Shown here: positions 38,195 through 47,189 of the stretch, piece after piece | Layout: each line of letters opens with the position of its first letter | Numbering within the stretch: the stretch's first letter is position 1 | Origin: Pontibacillus litoralis JSM 072002 | GTDB lineage: Bacteria > Bacillota > Bacilli > Bacillales > BH030062 | DNA length: 64,000 bases | NCBI RefSeq assembly: GCF_000775615.1 | Contig: NZ_AVPG01000001.1 | Location: 1-64,000 of the forward strand | Reading direction: 5' to 3' | Translations under genes and position numbers: made by a program | The notes under the pieces: model-generated | Told to the model about the DNA's origin: nothing | What the model saw: only the letters and a program-made list of their open reading frames with translations | Databases searched by the model: none

Positions 38195-39313
38195 TCACTT
38201 TAGATTTCTTATGGTGGCTTCTACTACATCTACTCCTACTCGAAGCGCCTCTTCTTTCGGTTGCAATTGATTATGATGCAATCCGTGTGGCGAATCCACA
38301 CCTAGCCAAAACATAAACCCTGGTATATCCCTCAACATATAACCGAAATCTTCCCCAGTCATAGCGGGTCTCGCCTCTTGATACACATAATCTTGTTGCT
38401 CTACGATGTGACGGAAGGATTCCACCAAATTCCCACTATTGTACACTTGATAATAATTGGAACCGTAATCAATCGTTATAGAACAGTCATGAATCATTTC
38501 ATTACCTTCTACTAGCGCTTCTACTCGTTGCTTTAACCGTTCCATCGTTTCAGGCAGGAACGTTCTCATTGTACCTTCTAAACGAGCAGTTTCGGCAATA
38601 CCATTTTGAACATGCCCTGCTGTCATTTTTCCAAATGTAAGAACTGCCGAATCTAATGGATCGACATTTCTAGCAACAATTTGCTGTGCTCCAACGATTA
38701 AGTGACTCGCTGCAACAACCATATCCTTTGTCATATGCGGAAACGCAGCATGACCACCTTTTCCTTTAAAATCCATAAACAACTCACTCGTATTGGCAAA
38801 TAATAATCCTTCTCGTGAAGAAATCGTCCCTATAGGTAACTCCGGAGCAATGTGTAAAGCAAATATTTTATCAGGCCACCATGCTTTCATTTCCTCACTT
38901 TCCATCATCGATAACGCACCACCTGGACTCTCTTCTGCCGGCTGAAATAGAAACAGCACGTTTTGTTCAGCTGGATGGGTCGCTAAATTCGTTAACGCAC
39001 CTATGGCAATCGTCATATGAAAATCGTGTCCGCACGCATGCATGTTGCCTGAATGAACAGACTGAAAAGAATAATCCGTTTGCTCTTGAATAGGTAATCC
39101 ATCCATATCTGCCCTGTATGCAATCGTCTCATAAGGGTTTGTCCCAGCTACTTTCACTAAAATACCAGTACGCCACGTTTTCACTTCTAAATGTTGTTGC
39201 GGTAAGGAAGCAATATACTCTAACAAGTAGGCTTGTGTTTTTGTTTCTTGAAACCCCAACTCTGGGATCTGATGTAAATCTCTTCTTATATTTATCAAGG
39301 ATTGTAATTGCAT
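38195..39313 (-). CDS. dapL: N-acetyldiaminopimelate deacetylase
   Basis: The 372-residue M20-family amidohydrolase removes acetate from N-acetyl-LL-diaminopimelate, a late step of the acetylase branch of lysine and peptidoglycan precursor synthesis. The metal ligands are visible in [10 protein letters not shown], the conserved EE in [19 protein letters not shown], and GEDFGYML near the end. The start is placed at 39313, after GAGGGG; the upstream in-frame ATG would itself contain that site. It matches YkuR (DapL) and follows dapH, the previous pathway enzyme, with a hairpin between them. Confidence 0.93.
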   Translation of the reverse strand: MQLQSLINIRRDLHQIPELGFQETKTQAYLLEYIASLPQQHLEVKTWRTGILVKVAGTNPYETIAYRADMDGLPIQEQTDYSFQSVHSGNMHACGHDFHMTIAIGALTNLATHPAEQNVLFLFQPAEESPGGALSMMESEEMKAWWPDKIFALHIAPELPIGTISSREGLLFANTSELFMDFKGKGGHAAFPHMTKDMVVAASHLIVGAQQIVARNVDPLDSAVLTFGKMTAGHVQNGIAETARLEGTMRTFLPETMERLKQRVEALVEGNEMIHDCSITIDYGSNYYQVYNSGNLVESFRHIVEQQDYVYQEARPAMTGEDFGYMLRDIPGFMFWLGVDSPHGLHHNQLQPKEEALRVGVDVVEATIRNLK

Positions 39314-39343
39314 CTTGTTCCCCTCTTCCATATTAAAATGTAG

Positions 39344-39374
39344 AAAAAGCAGGAGGGGTTAGCTCCTGCTTTTT
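39344..39374. terminator. Hairpin between dapH and dapL
   Basis: A 12-bp perfect stem (AAAAAGCAGGAG with CTCCTGCTTTTT) and 7-nt loop lie right behind dapH and about 30 bases before the dapL start. Confidence 0.85.
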
Positions 39375-39375
39375 C

Positions 39376-40095
39376 TTAATTATCCAATTTACGTAATTCT
39401 TGTTTGATTTCTGTTTTTCCTTTTGTTTGTTCATCAATTTCTTTAATAACCTTTGCTGGTGTTCCTGCAACAACGGTGTTAGGTGGTACGTCTTGAGTTA
39501 CAATCGCACCAGCAGCAACAACTGCTCCCGCACCAACAGTAACACCTTCTAATATGACTGCGTTCGCTCCTACTACTACACCGTCCTCTACAACAACAGG
39601 GCTTGCAGAAGGCGGTTCAATAACACCGGCAAGCACAGCACCTGCACCAATATGACAGTTTTCCCCTACAGTTGCACGTCCACCAAGAACAGCATTCATA
39701 TCAATCATCGTACCTGCACCAATAACAGAACCAATATTAATAGACGCACCAAGCATAATAACTGCTCCATCACCAATTTCTACTTGATCACGAATAATTG
39801 CACCAGGTTCAATCCGGGCATTGACATGTTTTAAGTCTAATGTAGGAATAGCTGAATTACGGCGATCATTCTCAACTACATAATCTGCAATGCTCGCTTC
39901 GTGCTTAGATAGAAAAGCTTCTACCTCTTTCCATTCACCAAAAAGCACACCACTTTCTTGTTCAACAAAGGCTTTTATATTCTCACCAAAGTCCAAATCT
40001 TTAACATTATCCCCTTTGATATACACTTTGACCGGTGTAGACTTTTTACTATTCGAAATAAAAGAAATAATCTCATTTGCATCCATTTGTTTCAT
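39376..40095 (-). CDS. dapH: Tetrahydrodipicolinate N-acetyltransferase
   Basis: The 239-residue left-handed beta-helix enzyme transfers acetate from acetyl-CoA to tetrahydrodipicolinate. The N-terminal DapH domain ([25 protein letters not shown]) is followed by hexapeptide repeats (about 85-215: [25 protein letters not shown] and onward), and a polar tail. Length equals B. subtilis YkuQ. AAGGAGGATAAC precedes the ATG. With dapL it gives Bacillus the acetylated meso-diaminopimelate route. Confidence 0.95.
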   Translation of the reverse strand: MKQMDANEIISFISNSKKSTPVKVYIKGDNVKDLDFGENIKAFVEQESGVLFGEWKEVEAFLSKHEASIADYVVENDRRNSAIPTLDLKHVNARIEPGAIIRDQVEIGDGAVIMLGASINIGSVIGAGTMIDMNAVLGGRATVGENCHIGAGAVLAGVIEPPSASPVVVEDGVVVGANAVILEGVTVGAGAVVAAGAIVTQDVPPNTVVAGTPAKVIKEIDEQTKGKTEIKQELRKLDN

Positions 40096-40199
40096 ATGTT
40101 ATCCTCCTTGGTTATGTAAAACATTACATGTATGCTAATACTTTAACAAATATAGGCTTGCAATGACAAGAAATATCCACCATTATTTTTGTACGATAA

Positions 40200-40235
40200 A
40201 AAACGCTAACCTTCAACATTTTAGGTTAGCGCACT
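40200..40235 (-). terminator. Terminator of ykuL
   Basis: CGCTAACCT pairs with AGGTTAGCG around a loop of about 11 nt, followed by TTTTTT on the minus strand. Confidence 0.85.
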
Positions 40236-40238
40236 ATA

Positions 40239-40688
40239 TTACAAATGTTGGTTATACGTGTGCAAATGACGTTTTAACCTTTTTAAAATTGCTCTCCTCG
40301 TTAAGATGCCTTCAAAGAAACCTTCGTCATCTACGACACAAACAAAGGGATGGTTCGTTACTGCATCCAGTCCCGTCGAAAACGTATCTTCAAGATTTAG
40401 TAATGGTATGTCCGTCTTCATTACTTCTTGTACAGTGATGTTGGACAACCTTTCTAACTCAAATTCCTCTATGCCTAACATATTATCTAATATAATAGTC
40501 TTACTTATACTTCCTTTTAACTTATATTGTGGGTCAAGAACCGGAACAGCTGAATACCCAGATTTAACCAACACTAACAACGCATGTTCTAACGGATTCC
40601 CTCCTTGAACATGTGCTACTTTCTCAGACGGTATAATTAAATCCTTTACCGTATATTGCTCTAATTCTTCTCTTTGCAAACTAATCAT
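40239..40688 (-). CDS. ykuL: CBS-domain protein (YkuL)
   Basis: The 149-residue cytoplasmic protein consists of a CBS pair: CBS1 about 10-70 (VKDLIIPSEKVAHVQGGNPLEHALLVLVKSGYSAVPVLD) and CBS2 about 85-140 (VQEVMKTDIPLLNLEDTFSTGLDAV), with GILTRRAILKRL near the end. Such stand-alone modules bind adenine nucleotides or c-di-AMP and regulate partner enzymes. In B. subtilis its homologue DarB (YkuL) binds c-di-AMP and then controls Rel and pyruvate carboxylase; carrying this function over is an inference. AAGGAGTG precedes the ATG. Confidence 0.88.
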   Translation of the reverse strand: MISLQREELEQYTVKDLIIPSEKVAHVQGGNPLEHALLVLVKSGYSAVPVLDPQYKLKGSISKTIILDNMLGIEEFELERLSNITVQEVMKTDIPLLNLEDTFSTGLDAVTNHPFVCVVDDEGFFEGILTRRAILKRLKRHLHTYNQHL

Positions 40689-40795
40689 CCATATACACTC
40701 CTTCTTCTTTCACACATAGAGGAGTCAAGCAAACCACCCATATGATTGTTACGTTGCCCACCTTTCATCATACCATGTTTTCCGTAAATTTCAAC

Positions 40796-40948
40796 TCAGC
40801 GCATGTTATGCTCCCCACCTTGCATTCTTTCTTTCATACTATGTTGTATGTTGATTTGTATCGGATGTATAGTGAGATATCCACAAACCAGACATGATTG
40901 CACATTCTCTTTAAAAAGCGCACAACAATAAAGACAATAAAAACGCAT
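40796..40948 (-). CDS. Small zinc-ribbon-like protein
   Basis: Started at 40948, where AAGGAAGAAGGTG precedes the ATG, the product has 50 residues with CLYC (5-8) and CLVC (19-22) knuckles and a basic C-terminus with several His. A longer in-frame start at 41038 lacks a good site. It is likely a small zinc-binding protein of unknown role. B. subtilis has other small genes (ykuJ, ykuK, ykzF) in this position; I cannot equate it with any of them. Confidence 0.6.
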   Translation of the reverse strand: MRFYCLYCCALFKENVQSCLVCGYLTIHPIQINIQHSMKERMQGGEHNMR

Positions 40949-41206
40949 TAGAACACCTTCTTCCTTAGGTTGTCGTGATACTATTCTATCTTTAAAACAA
41001 CCTTCATGGCGCATGATTCGTTCGGAAAATTCGGACAAAAATAGACATCTAAAATAATCTCATAATTGCTTCGTTCAAAAAACAGCCAAACGAATGAATT
41101 ACATTTTACTATAAAAAAGACTCATGCTGCGATTTGAAATGGATTTTGATTAAGCATCATTTCTTGCTTTGACAAAAAACGAACCCATAATGGATTCGTT
41201 CTTCCT

Positions 41207-42421
41207 TCATATAAGCAAACATTCATGCTCAAATATGTAAGCGTATTGAATATCAATAAAAATAGAAAAATGATCGGATAAAGGAAAACTAAACGTTCGA
41301 ACCATTGCACGTGTGTCTATATCAGAATACAGATCTGATAATCTCCCTTTGTTCCACGTTCGCATTTGTACAATGTTCTCAAGAAAGTAAGGTCGAAATG
41401 CCCAATTCGTTCCTATTATTTCTGGTTGCTTCACCCATTCATTGTTATATTTACGAAAGTTGGATGAAATTTGTTGTCCGTCACTGTTACACACATACAT
41501 ACGAAAACTTTCCTCATCAAAGTAATGGGTTACTCTTTCAATAAAGGCATCTACTTTTTTAGCCCCTTCCCAGTGATCCAATAGTCCTCTCATTCGCTGA
41601 TCCCAATTTAAAATAAAGGCAATACGATCTTCAATCAATTTCTTCTCTCGACGAATAAACCCATCAAATTGGTTTTTCATCAATGTTGCCGTATTTTGTG
41701 TTGGGGGAAAGCTAAAGCATGGTTTCTTTAAATAAAAACCTTGATAATATCTTCCACCGTGCTTCCAAGCGTAATAAAGTTGAATATCATCTTCAATATT
41801 TTCAAACAATAATGCTGCACCAATTCGTTTGGCTAACATGGATATCGAATACAGAATATCATGATGACTACTCAAATCCGCATCATGCAAAATTTTGGAA
41901 TCAATTTTCAATATGTGAGGTTCCAGTTGGCGTAGCCGATCTAGATTCGAACTTTTTGCCCCGACATGATCGACTGCAATTTGAATACCAAATGTTTTGT
42001 AATACAATAGTAAATGAGCTAAGCTTTCAAAGTCCTCATCAAAATCATGTTCCGTAATCTCTAACACAATACGATTGTATGAAAACCCCTGTTCCACTAA
42101 AGGAGATAATGTTTGTATAAGTTGCTCCCCATTCCACATTAGCTGCTGAGCGCTACGGTTAATAAACAACAAGCTTTTATCATCTTGTTCTTTCCATAAT
42201 TGCTGAACTGCTTGTGTTAACAAGTAATCATCCAATTCTAACTTAAACTCTTCTGGCACTTGAGGATCGACAAAGAAAGGTCCTAAACTTTCATATTCCC
42301 CTTCTTCCTCAATTCTACCTAACACCTCATAACCGATAACATCATACTTAATAGCTGTGAAGATCGGTTGAAAAGACGGTTTTACTTTATCAATTTGCTC
42401 CATTACATCTATCGGGTCCAT
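41207..42421 (-). CDS. ykuI: EAL-domain c-di-GMP binding protein (YkuI)
   Basis: The 404-residue protein has an N-terminal EAL domain (about 15-255) and a C-terminal PAS/Cache-like domain (about 265-400). The signature loop is EVLGR instead of EALxR; metal-site residues are partly kept (LLFINRS, EITEHDFDE, AVDHVGAKSSN, HILKIDSKI, FENIED). B. subtilis YkuI binds c-di-GMP but shows no hydrolysis in published structures, and the same is likely here. Start and length agree with that protein. It is divergent from the hemolysin III homologue. Confidence 0.9.
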   Translation of the reverse strand: MDPIDVMEQIDKVKPSFQPIFTAIKYDVIGYEVLGRIEEEGEYESLGPFFVDPQVPEEFKLELDDYLLTQAVQQLWKEQDDKSLLFINRSAQQLMWNGEQLIQTLSPLVEQGFSYNRIVLEITEHDFDEDFESLAHLLLYYKTFGIQIAVDHVGAKSSNLDRLRQLEPHILKIDSKILHDADLSSHHDILYSISMLAKRIGAALLFENIEDDIQLYYAWKHGGRYYQGFYLKKPCFSFPPTQNTATLMKNQFDGFIRREKKLIEDRIAFILNWDQRMRGLLDHWEGAKKVDAFIERVTHYFDEESFRMYVCNSDGQQISSNFRKYNNEWVKQPEIIGTNWAFRPYFLENIVQMRTWNKGRLSDLYSDIDTRAMVRTFSFPLSDHFSIFIDIQYAYIFEHECLLI

Positions 42422-42595
42422 ATACGAGTACCTCCTAACAACCAGGTCTTTACCATTCTATTCTATTGTAGGTAAACGCACAAATATGTGACATGCACCT
42501 AATTAATATCAGTATACTCGAAAATCATCATTAGGGTATACGGAAGAAAAGATGTATAATAAATATAAATTATTTCACGAAAGAGGTTATCATTA

Positions 42596-43231
42596 ATGGA
42601 AACCCATACGTTTACCAAAAAAGAAGAAGTCGTAAATGCAATCACTCACGGTTTCGGCGTGTTGTTAAGTATTGCAGCGCTTAGCTTATTAGTTGTATTT
42701 GCAAGCATGAGTGGTGATGCCATTGATATCGTTTCTGTAACGATATACGGATTAACGATGGTATTTCTATACACTTCCTCTACGCTCGTTCATGCCTTTC
42801 CACCTGGTAAATGGAAAGATCGGTTTGAAATATTAGACCATGCCGCCATTTACTTATTTATTGCAGGAACATATACCCCAATTGCTTTAATCTTACTAAG
42901 AGGTCCGCTGGGCTGGTCTTTATTTGGCCTCGTTTGGTTTATCGCTATTGCCGGTGTAATATTTAAAATGTTCTTTGTAAAGAAATTCGTCGTTCTATCT
43001 ACAATTATGTATATTATGATGGGGTGGATAATAGTATTTGCTTGGAATCCACTTGTTGCACAAATTGCATTAGGTGGTGTCGTTTTACTTATTATAGGAG
43101 GACTATTGTATTCCTTCGGCTCCATCTTTTACGTATGGCGAGGCTTCCGATTCCACCATGCAGTTTGGCATTTATTCGTTATTGGTGGGTCAGTTATGCA
43201 TTTTCTAGCTATTTTCTTTTACGTCCTTTAA
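42596..43231 (+). CDS. Hemolysin III / TrhA family membrane protein
   Basis: The 211-residue protein has seven predicted transmembrane helices and the family marks EEVVNAITHGFGVLLSIAAL, TLVHAFPPGKWKDRFEILDHAAIYLFIAGTYTPIAL and FRFHHAVWHLFVIGGSVMHFLAI. The conserved His, Asp and Ser residues make a metal-dependent hydrolase-like site shared with adiponectin receptors. B. subtilis relatives (YplQ) act in membrane lipid homeostasis. GAAAGAGG precedes the ATG, and a TATAAT box lies at 42555-42560. Confidence 0.92.
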   Translation: METHTFTKKEEVVNAITHGFGVLLSIAALSLLVVFASMSGDAIDIVSVTIYGLTMVFLYTSSTLVHAFPPGKWKDRFEILDHAAIYLFIAGTYTPIALILLRGPLGWSLFGLVWFIAIAGVIFKMFFVKKFVVLSTIMYIMMGWIIVFAWNPLVAQIALGGVVLLIIGGLLYSFGSIFYVWRGFRFHHAVWHLFVIGGSVMHFLAIFFYVL

Positions 43232-43235
43232 CGAC

Positions 43236-43266
43236 AAAGACTGCTAACATTAGGCTAGCAGTCTTT
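43236..43266. terminator. Bidirectional terminator, hemolysin III gene and fadH
   Basis: AAAGACTGCTA (43236-43246) pairs with TAGCAGTCTTT (43256-43266) between the convergent genes. Confidence 0.88.
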
Positions 43267-43276
43267 CTTTTACTTT

Positions 43277-44044
43277 TTAGAAAGGAAACTTGTTCAACCA
43301 TTGACCTCCATCAAGGGTAACAACCTCTCCATTCATGTATGAAGCTTTATCTGATAATATAAAATGGGCTAAGTCAGCGATTTCCTCAGGCTGACCTAAT
43401 CGGCCTAATGGTACAGATTCCAATGTTCGTTTCGCCGCTTCTTCAGACTCAAACAATTTATCTGCTCCACCTGTTCGCTCAATAGGTCCTGGAGCAATCG
43501 CATTGGTTCGAATATTATATTTATACCCCCACTCTACGGCAAGTGTTCTCGTCATCGTTAACACTCCGGCCTTAGCGCATGCCGAATGCATAACTCCAGC
43601 TCCTGCATTCCAAGCATATGTAGCAACAATGTTCAAAATATTCCCTTTAATACCATTTAGAATCCAATAGTCACCTACCTCTTTGCTACAATAAAAGGTC
43701 CCATTTAACACAATATCAATAACCGAATTCCACCCGTTTACAGACATTTTGTCAGCTGGGCAAATGAAATTGCCTGCGGCGTTATTGACAAGATGATCAA
43801 TACGTCCAAAATAATCTACTGTTTGTTCTACCATACGCTGAACATCTTCTATCTTCCTTACGTCCATTTCCACTGTAAGTACTTGATCATGCTGCCCTTG
43901 TGCAATTTCCTCTTTTGCTGTTGCTAATCGTTCTGCATTACGACCAGTAATGACAACTTTAGCACCTTCTTGTACGAATTTCTTTGCCATATACTTTCCC
44001 ATTCCACTAGAACCGCCCGTTACGATTACAACTTCCTTTTCCAT
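43277..44044 (-). CDS. fadH: 2,4-dienoyl-CoA reductase, SDR family (YkuF)
   Basis: The 255-residue short-chain dehydrogenase reduces 2,4-dienoyl-CoA with NADPH during breakdown of unsaturated fatty acids. It has the cofactor loop TGGSSGMGKYMAKKF, NNAAGNFICPADKMSVNGW and the active-site stretch HSACAKAGVLTMTRTLAVEWG. The usual Tyr of YxxxK is Ser, as in the dienoyl-CoA reductase branch, which supports the specific call over a generic SDR. AAGGAGTGATG precedes the ATG. The fadH-ykuE order is conserved with B. subtilis. Confidence 0.92.
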   Translation of the reverse strand: MEKEVVIVTGGSSGMGKYMAKKFVQEGAKVVITGRNAERLATAKEEIAQGQHDQVLTVEMDVRKIEDVQRMVEQTVDYFGRIDHLVNNAAGNFICPADKMSVNGWNSVIDIVLNGTFYCSKEVGDYWILNGIKGNILNIVATYAWNAGAGVMHSACAKAGVLTMTRTLAVEWGYKYNIRTNAIAPGPIERTGGADKLFESEEAAKRTLESVPLGRLGQPEEIADLAHFILSDKASYMNGEVVTLDGGQWLNKFPF

Positions 44045-44181
44045 CTTTCATCACTCCTTATATATTCCCATTCTGCACACCTCTTTTTATTCCCTTTATT
44101 TTCGGAAAATTTGTTATAATCTAAATAAAATAATTTACTATGTACAAAGGAGCTATATCTATATACAAGGAGGGAACAACG

Positions 44182-45057
44182 ATGCAAAGACAAATAAATC
44201 GGCGCTCCTTTTTACAACGACTTTGGAAAAGTGCGCTAAGTGTAATAGGGCTAAGCGGAAGTACGTATTACTATGCTAAATACATTGAACCTAATCGCTT
44301 ATCCATTCAACAGGAAACCATCTCATCCATAAAAATACCCCAAAGCTTTCATAACGTAACCATCCTGCAATTTTCAGATATTCATATCGGTTTTCATTAT
44401 ACAATGCAACAATTTGCCCAGTTAATAAAAACGATTCAGCTCCAACAACCAGACTTGCTGTTGTTTACTGGAGATTTATTTGATGTACCTAATACCGTTT
44501 CCGTCGTTGAACTACAGCAAGCCTCCCAACTGTTAGCTACTGTGCAAGCACCTTTAGGTAAATACTGGATATACGGGAACCATGATCACGGTGGATATGG
44601 AACAGATATCATCGCTCATTATATGGAGATAGGCGGCTTTCAATTACTGCAAAATGAACATCAATACATTGAAAAGAATGGACAATGTATTTGTCTTGCT
44701 GGAATTGATGATGTGATACTTGGACAGCCTGATGGGAAACGAGCATTACAACATAGTGACCGGAACCTATTTACGATTATGATGTGTCATGAGCCAGATT
44801 ATGCCGAAGAAATGAAAGAACTTCCTATTGACATTCAATTATCTGGACATAGCCATGGCGGACAAATTCAGCTACCATTTATCGGCCACCTCATCACACC
44901 TCCCTATGCACAACAATACGTCGAAGGATGGTATAACGTGCCGAATAGCTCTTCTTATTTATACGTTAGTAGAGGGATTGGTACGACAAGACTTCCTTAC
45001 CGTTTATTATGCATGCCGGAGTTTACGATTCATACGCTACAATCGAAATCAAAATAA
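44182..45057 (+). CDS. ykuE: Tat-exported metallophosphoesterase (YkuE)
   Basis: The 291-residue precursor starts MQRQINRRSFLQRLWK, a twin-arginine motif (RRSFL) before a hydrophobic segment, so it should be folded with its metals and exported by the Tat pathway. The phosphoesterase motifs are complete: FSDIHIG, FTGDLFD, YGNHDHGG and SGHSHGGQ. B. subtilis YkuE is a known Tat substrate that binds the cell wall. The start at 44182 is set by ACAAGGAGGG; an upstream in-frame ATG is ignored. The substrate is unknown. Confidence 0.93.
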   Translation: MQRQINRRSFLQRLWKSALSVIGLSGSTYYYAKYIEPNRLSIQQETISSIKIPQSFHNVTILQFSDIHIGFHYTMQQFAQLIKTIQLQQPDLLLFTGDLFDVPNTVSVVELQQASQLLATVQAPLGKYWIYGNHDHGGYGTDIIAHYMEIGGFQLLQNEHQYIEKNGQCICLAGIDDVILGQPDGKRALQHSDRNLFTIMMCHEPDYAEEMKELPIDIQLSGHSHGGQIQLPFIGHLITPPYAQQYVEGWYNVPNSSSYLYVSRGIGTTRLPYRLLCMPEFTIHTLQSKSK

Positions 45058-45134
45058 GTATCACTTCATGGACACGCTCACTTAGTCATTCTCATCATAG
45101 GATGTTAGGAAAGTCTATAAATAAAGGAGAGAAA

Positions 45135-45401
45135 ATGATGCAACCTTACCAAATTTCACCCTATAATAGTCCTATTCCCGCCCTTCCACAAAGACATGTC
45201 CCCGTTAACAACCAACGCTTTTTCGGCGGACCCTTCTTACCGTTTGCTCTCGGCGGTCTTGCAGGTTTAGCTATTAGCCCATTCTTCTACAGACCACCAT
45301 ATCCGTGTTATGGCTACCCTTGTGGTCCGCGCCCCTATTACGGACCTTATCCATATGGCGGACCAGGATACGGCGGATCTTATTATCCAGGATATTATTA
45401 G
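45135..45401 (+). CDS. Small Gly/Tyr/Pro-rich protein with one hydrophobic segment
   Basis: The 88-residue product (start MMQPYQISPYN, after AAAGGAGAG) has a hydrophobic patch FLPFALGGLAGLAISPFF at about residues 36-53. A repetitive tail of Tyr, Gly and Pro with three Cys follows (CYGYPCGPRPYYGPYPYGG and onward). Such compositions occur in spore-coat or surface-associated Bacillus proteins, but I recognise no family. It probably has its own transcript and ends at the hairpin at 45430-45456. Confidence 0.65.
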   Translation: MMQPYQISPYNSPIPALPQRHVPVNNQRFFGGPFLPFALGGLAGLAISPFFYRPPYPCYGYPCGPRPYYGPYPYGGPGYGGSYYPGYY

Positions 45402-45429
45402 TTTACAAGACATGGTACATGAGCAGGAA

Positions 45430-45456
45430 AAGCTAGCCGAAATGGTTAGCTTTTTT
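45430..45456 (+). terminator. Terminator of the Gly/Tyr/Pro-rich gene
   Basis: AAGCTAGCC pairs with GGTTAGCTT around a short GAAAT loop and is followed by TTTTT. Confidence 0.75.
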
Positions 45457-45600
45457 TCATTTAGATATGTCGAAAAAGAAAAAAACGTGCTAGAATACAA
45501 ACATAAGCTTGCAAATGAATGGAAAACCATTGTAAGTAGATGAGTCTGTCATTGGTCATTCACACATTAACTATTAGAAGAATAATTAGGAGGAACCATT

Positions 45601-46101
45601 TTGACTACGAATGATTTCCAATTAACAACGGAAATGATTGCCCAAGCTATCTTTGTCGTAAATAAACACGCAAAAACAGCTTCAGAACCGAAACAATTGT
45701 ATACAGTAAAGAAAAAAGCTATCGAAAAACTATTAAAACAAAATCGAGCGAAGAAAGTAGGTCTCCACTTTTCTGATCATCCCAAATATAGCCATCAGCA
45801 TTCGACACTTCTCGTGCAAGTGGATAACTTTTACTTCCACATCCCCCCTAAAAAAGCGGATTTCGACACCATGAAGCATTTAGGAAAAATAGATCAATCC
45901 TTTCGAAATCCAAAAACAACCCTTTCCCTTACGAAAGCAAAAAAAATTCTTTACACTTTTTTAAATTGGGAAGACCCTGAAAAAAGGTCGAAGAAAAACG
46001 GTCAATACCAACGATCGCATCAGTATTATAATCACACTTCTCCATTTTCTCCTTGGGGCCAGTTTACTACGTGGAATCATAAGTCTAACAAACATAAATA
46101 A
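45601..46101 (+). CDS. ykyB: YkyB family protein
   Basis: The 166-residue basic protein matches YkyB: IAQAIFVVNKHAKTASEPKQLYTVKKKAIEKLL at the N-terminus, then HFSDHPKYSHQHSTLLVQV and FYFHIPPKKADF. It is cytoplasmic with no known activity. The tail is His/Asn/Ser-rich. The start is TTG at 45601, preceded by TTAGGAGGAACCA. It lies next to cheV, as in B. subtilis, and converges with it. Confidence 0.88.
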   Translation: MTTNDFQLTTEMIAQAIFVVNKHAKTASEPKQLYTVKKKAIEKLLKQNRAKKVGLHFSDHPKYSHQHSTLLVQVDNFYFHIPPKKADFDTMKHLGKIDQSFRNPKTTLSLTKAKKILYTFLNWEDPEKRSKKNGQYQRSHQYYNHTSPFSPWGQFTTWNHKSNKHK

Positions 46102-46131
46102 ACAGCAGGAATAGACATCTACCTGCTGTTC
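46102..46131. terminator. Bidirectional terminator between ykyB and cheV
   Basis: AACAGCAGG pairs with CCTGCTGTT around a 12-nt loop between the convergent genes. Confidence 0.85.
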
Positions 46132-46136
46132 TTCTT

Positions 46137-47048
46137 TTACAAAACGTATTGGTCAATCATTTGCACTAATTGTACAATTTCTGGTTTAGAAACTTGTGCA
46201 TTTGCGCCGACTCTTTCCCCTTTATGGCGCAAATCTTCCGTAATCAACGAAGAGAATATAATAACTGGTAATATGGAAAGCTGTTCATGATCCTTCACTC
46301 TTTTTGTTAAATGGTGCCCGTCCATTTGAGGCATTTCTATATCTGTAATCACTAGCTGTACGTGCTCTTGTAACGTCTTCTCATCATCTGATGCACAAGA
46401 CTCTAAATAGTCATATGCTTCCTTGCCATCTTCAAATAGACGAAGATCCGTATATCCTGCCTCATGCAACGTTTCTTTTAACAACTCTCTTAATAGTGCG
46501 GAATCCTCCGCAATGACAATTCGCTTATTCGTACGCTCTCTTTCTCCTAATTGATTCATAGATTGAACGTTAATGCTTGATTCTGGGTTTATATCAGCAA
46601 CCATTTTCTCGAAGTCTAATAATAATAACATCACTTCATTCATCTTCACTACACCAGTGATTTGCGTTTCTAACCCTTGATACATTTTATTTGGCTTTTC
46701 GATATTTTCCCAGGAGATGCGATGAATTTGCGTTACTGTATGGACGTGAAAAACAATTTTCTGTTGATTAAATTCTGCTACGATAAATTTATCTTGCTGC
46801 GGATGATCAGAAGGTGGAAATCCTAAAGCATGAGCTACATCGACGACCGTTACGACTTCTCCACGAATCTCAATGATCCCCTCTACAGAAGGATGAGAAT
46901 GCGGAATCTTCGTCACCTCCGTAGGATTAAGTATTTCTTTCACCTTGATAACATTAATTCCGAAATGGTTCGTGCCAATTCCAAACTCTACTATTTCTAA
47001 TTCATTCGTACCGCTCTCTAATAAAATACCTTTATCTTGTTGCATCAT
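46137..47048 (-). CDS. cheV: Chemotaxis coupling/adaptation protein CheV
   Basis: The 303-residue protein fuses a CheW coupling domain (about 10-155, FGINVIKVKEIL and IIEIRGEVVTVVDVAHAL) to a response-regulator receiver domain (about 175-300) with phospho-acceptor Asp236 in LVITDIEMPQMDG. It links receptors to CheA and, when phosphorylated, adapts the response. Length equals B. subtilis CheV. TTAGGAGG lies nine bases before the first of two adjacent ATG codons. Its presence implies a motile, chemotactic cell. Confidence 0.95.
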   Translation of the reverse strand: MMQQDKGILLESGTNELEIVEFGIGTNHFGINVIKVKEILNPTEVTKIPHSHPSVEGIIEIRGEVVTVVDVAHALGFPPSDHPQQDKFIVAEFNQQKIVFHVHTVTQIHRISWENIEKPNKMYQGLETQITGVVKMNEVMLLLLDFEKMVADINPESSINVQSMNQLGERERTNKRIVIAEDSALLRELLKETLHEAGYTDLRLFEDGKEAYDYLESCASDDEKTLQEHVQLVITDIEMPQMDGHHLTKRVKDHEQLSILPVIIFSSLITEDLRHKGERVGANAQVSKPEIVQLVQMIDQYVL

Positions 47049-47147
47049 ATGTATAAACCTCCTAAGCTTGTATCAGTTACTCATCATACATTCCTTCTCT
47101 ATAGTCATATCGGATATTTAGACAACTTTTCAACTACAATTCAATGA

Positions 47148-47182
47148 AAAAAACTCCACTATTTCGTATAGTAGAGCTTCCT
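47148..47182 (-). terminator. Terminator of the DUF454 gene
   Basis: CTC-ACTAT pairs with ATAGT-GAG around a short loop; seven T follow on the minus strand. Confidence 0.65.
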
Positions 47183-47189
47183 TATCTTA

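Noticed and set aside
41122-41310. Hydrophobic 62-codon minus-strand frame at the ykuI 3' end
   Set aside because: Shares sequence with the ykuI end in another frame and lacks a ribosome binding site.
45310-45543. 77-codon plus-strand frame after the Gly/Tyr/Pro-rich gene
   Set aside because: It starts inside that gene in another frame and reads straight through its terminator hairpin and T tract.
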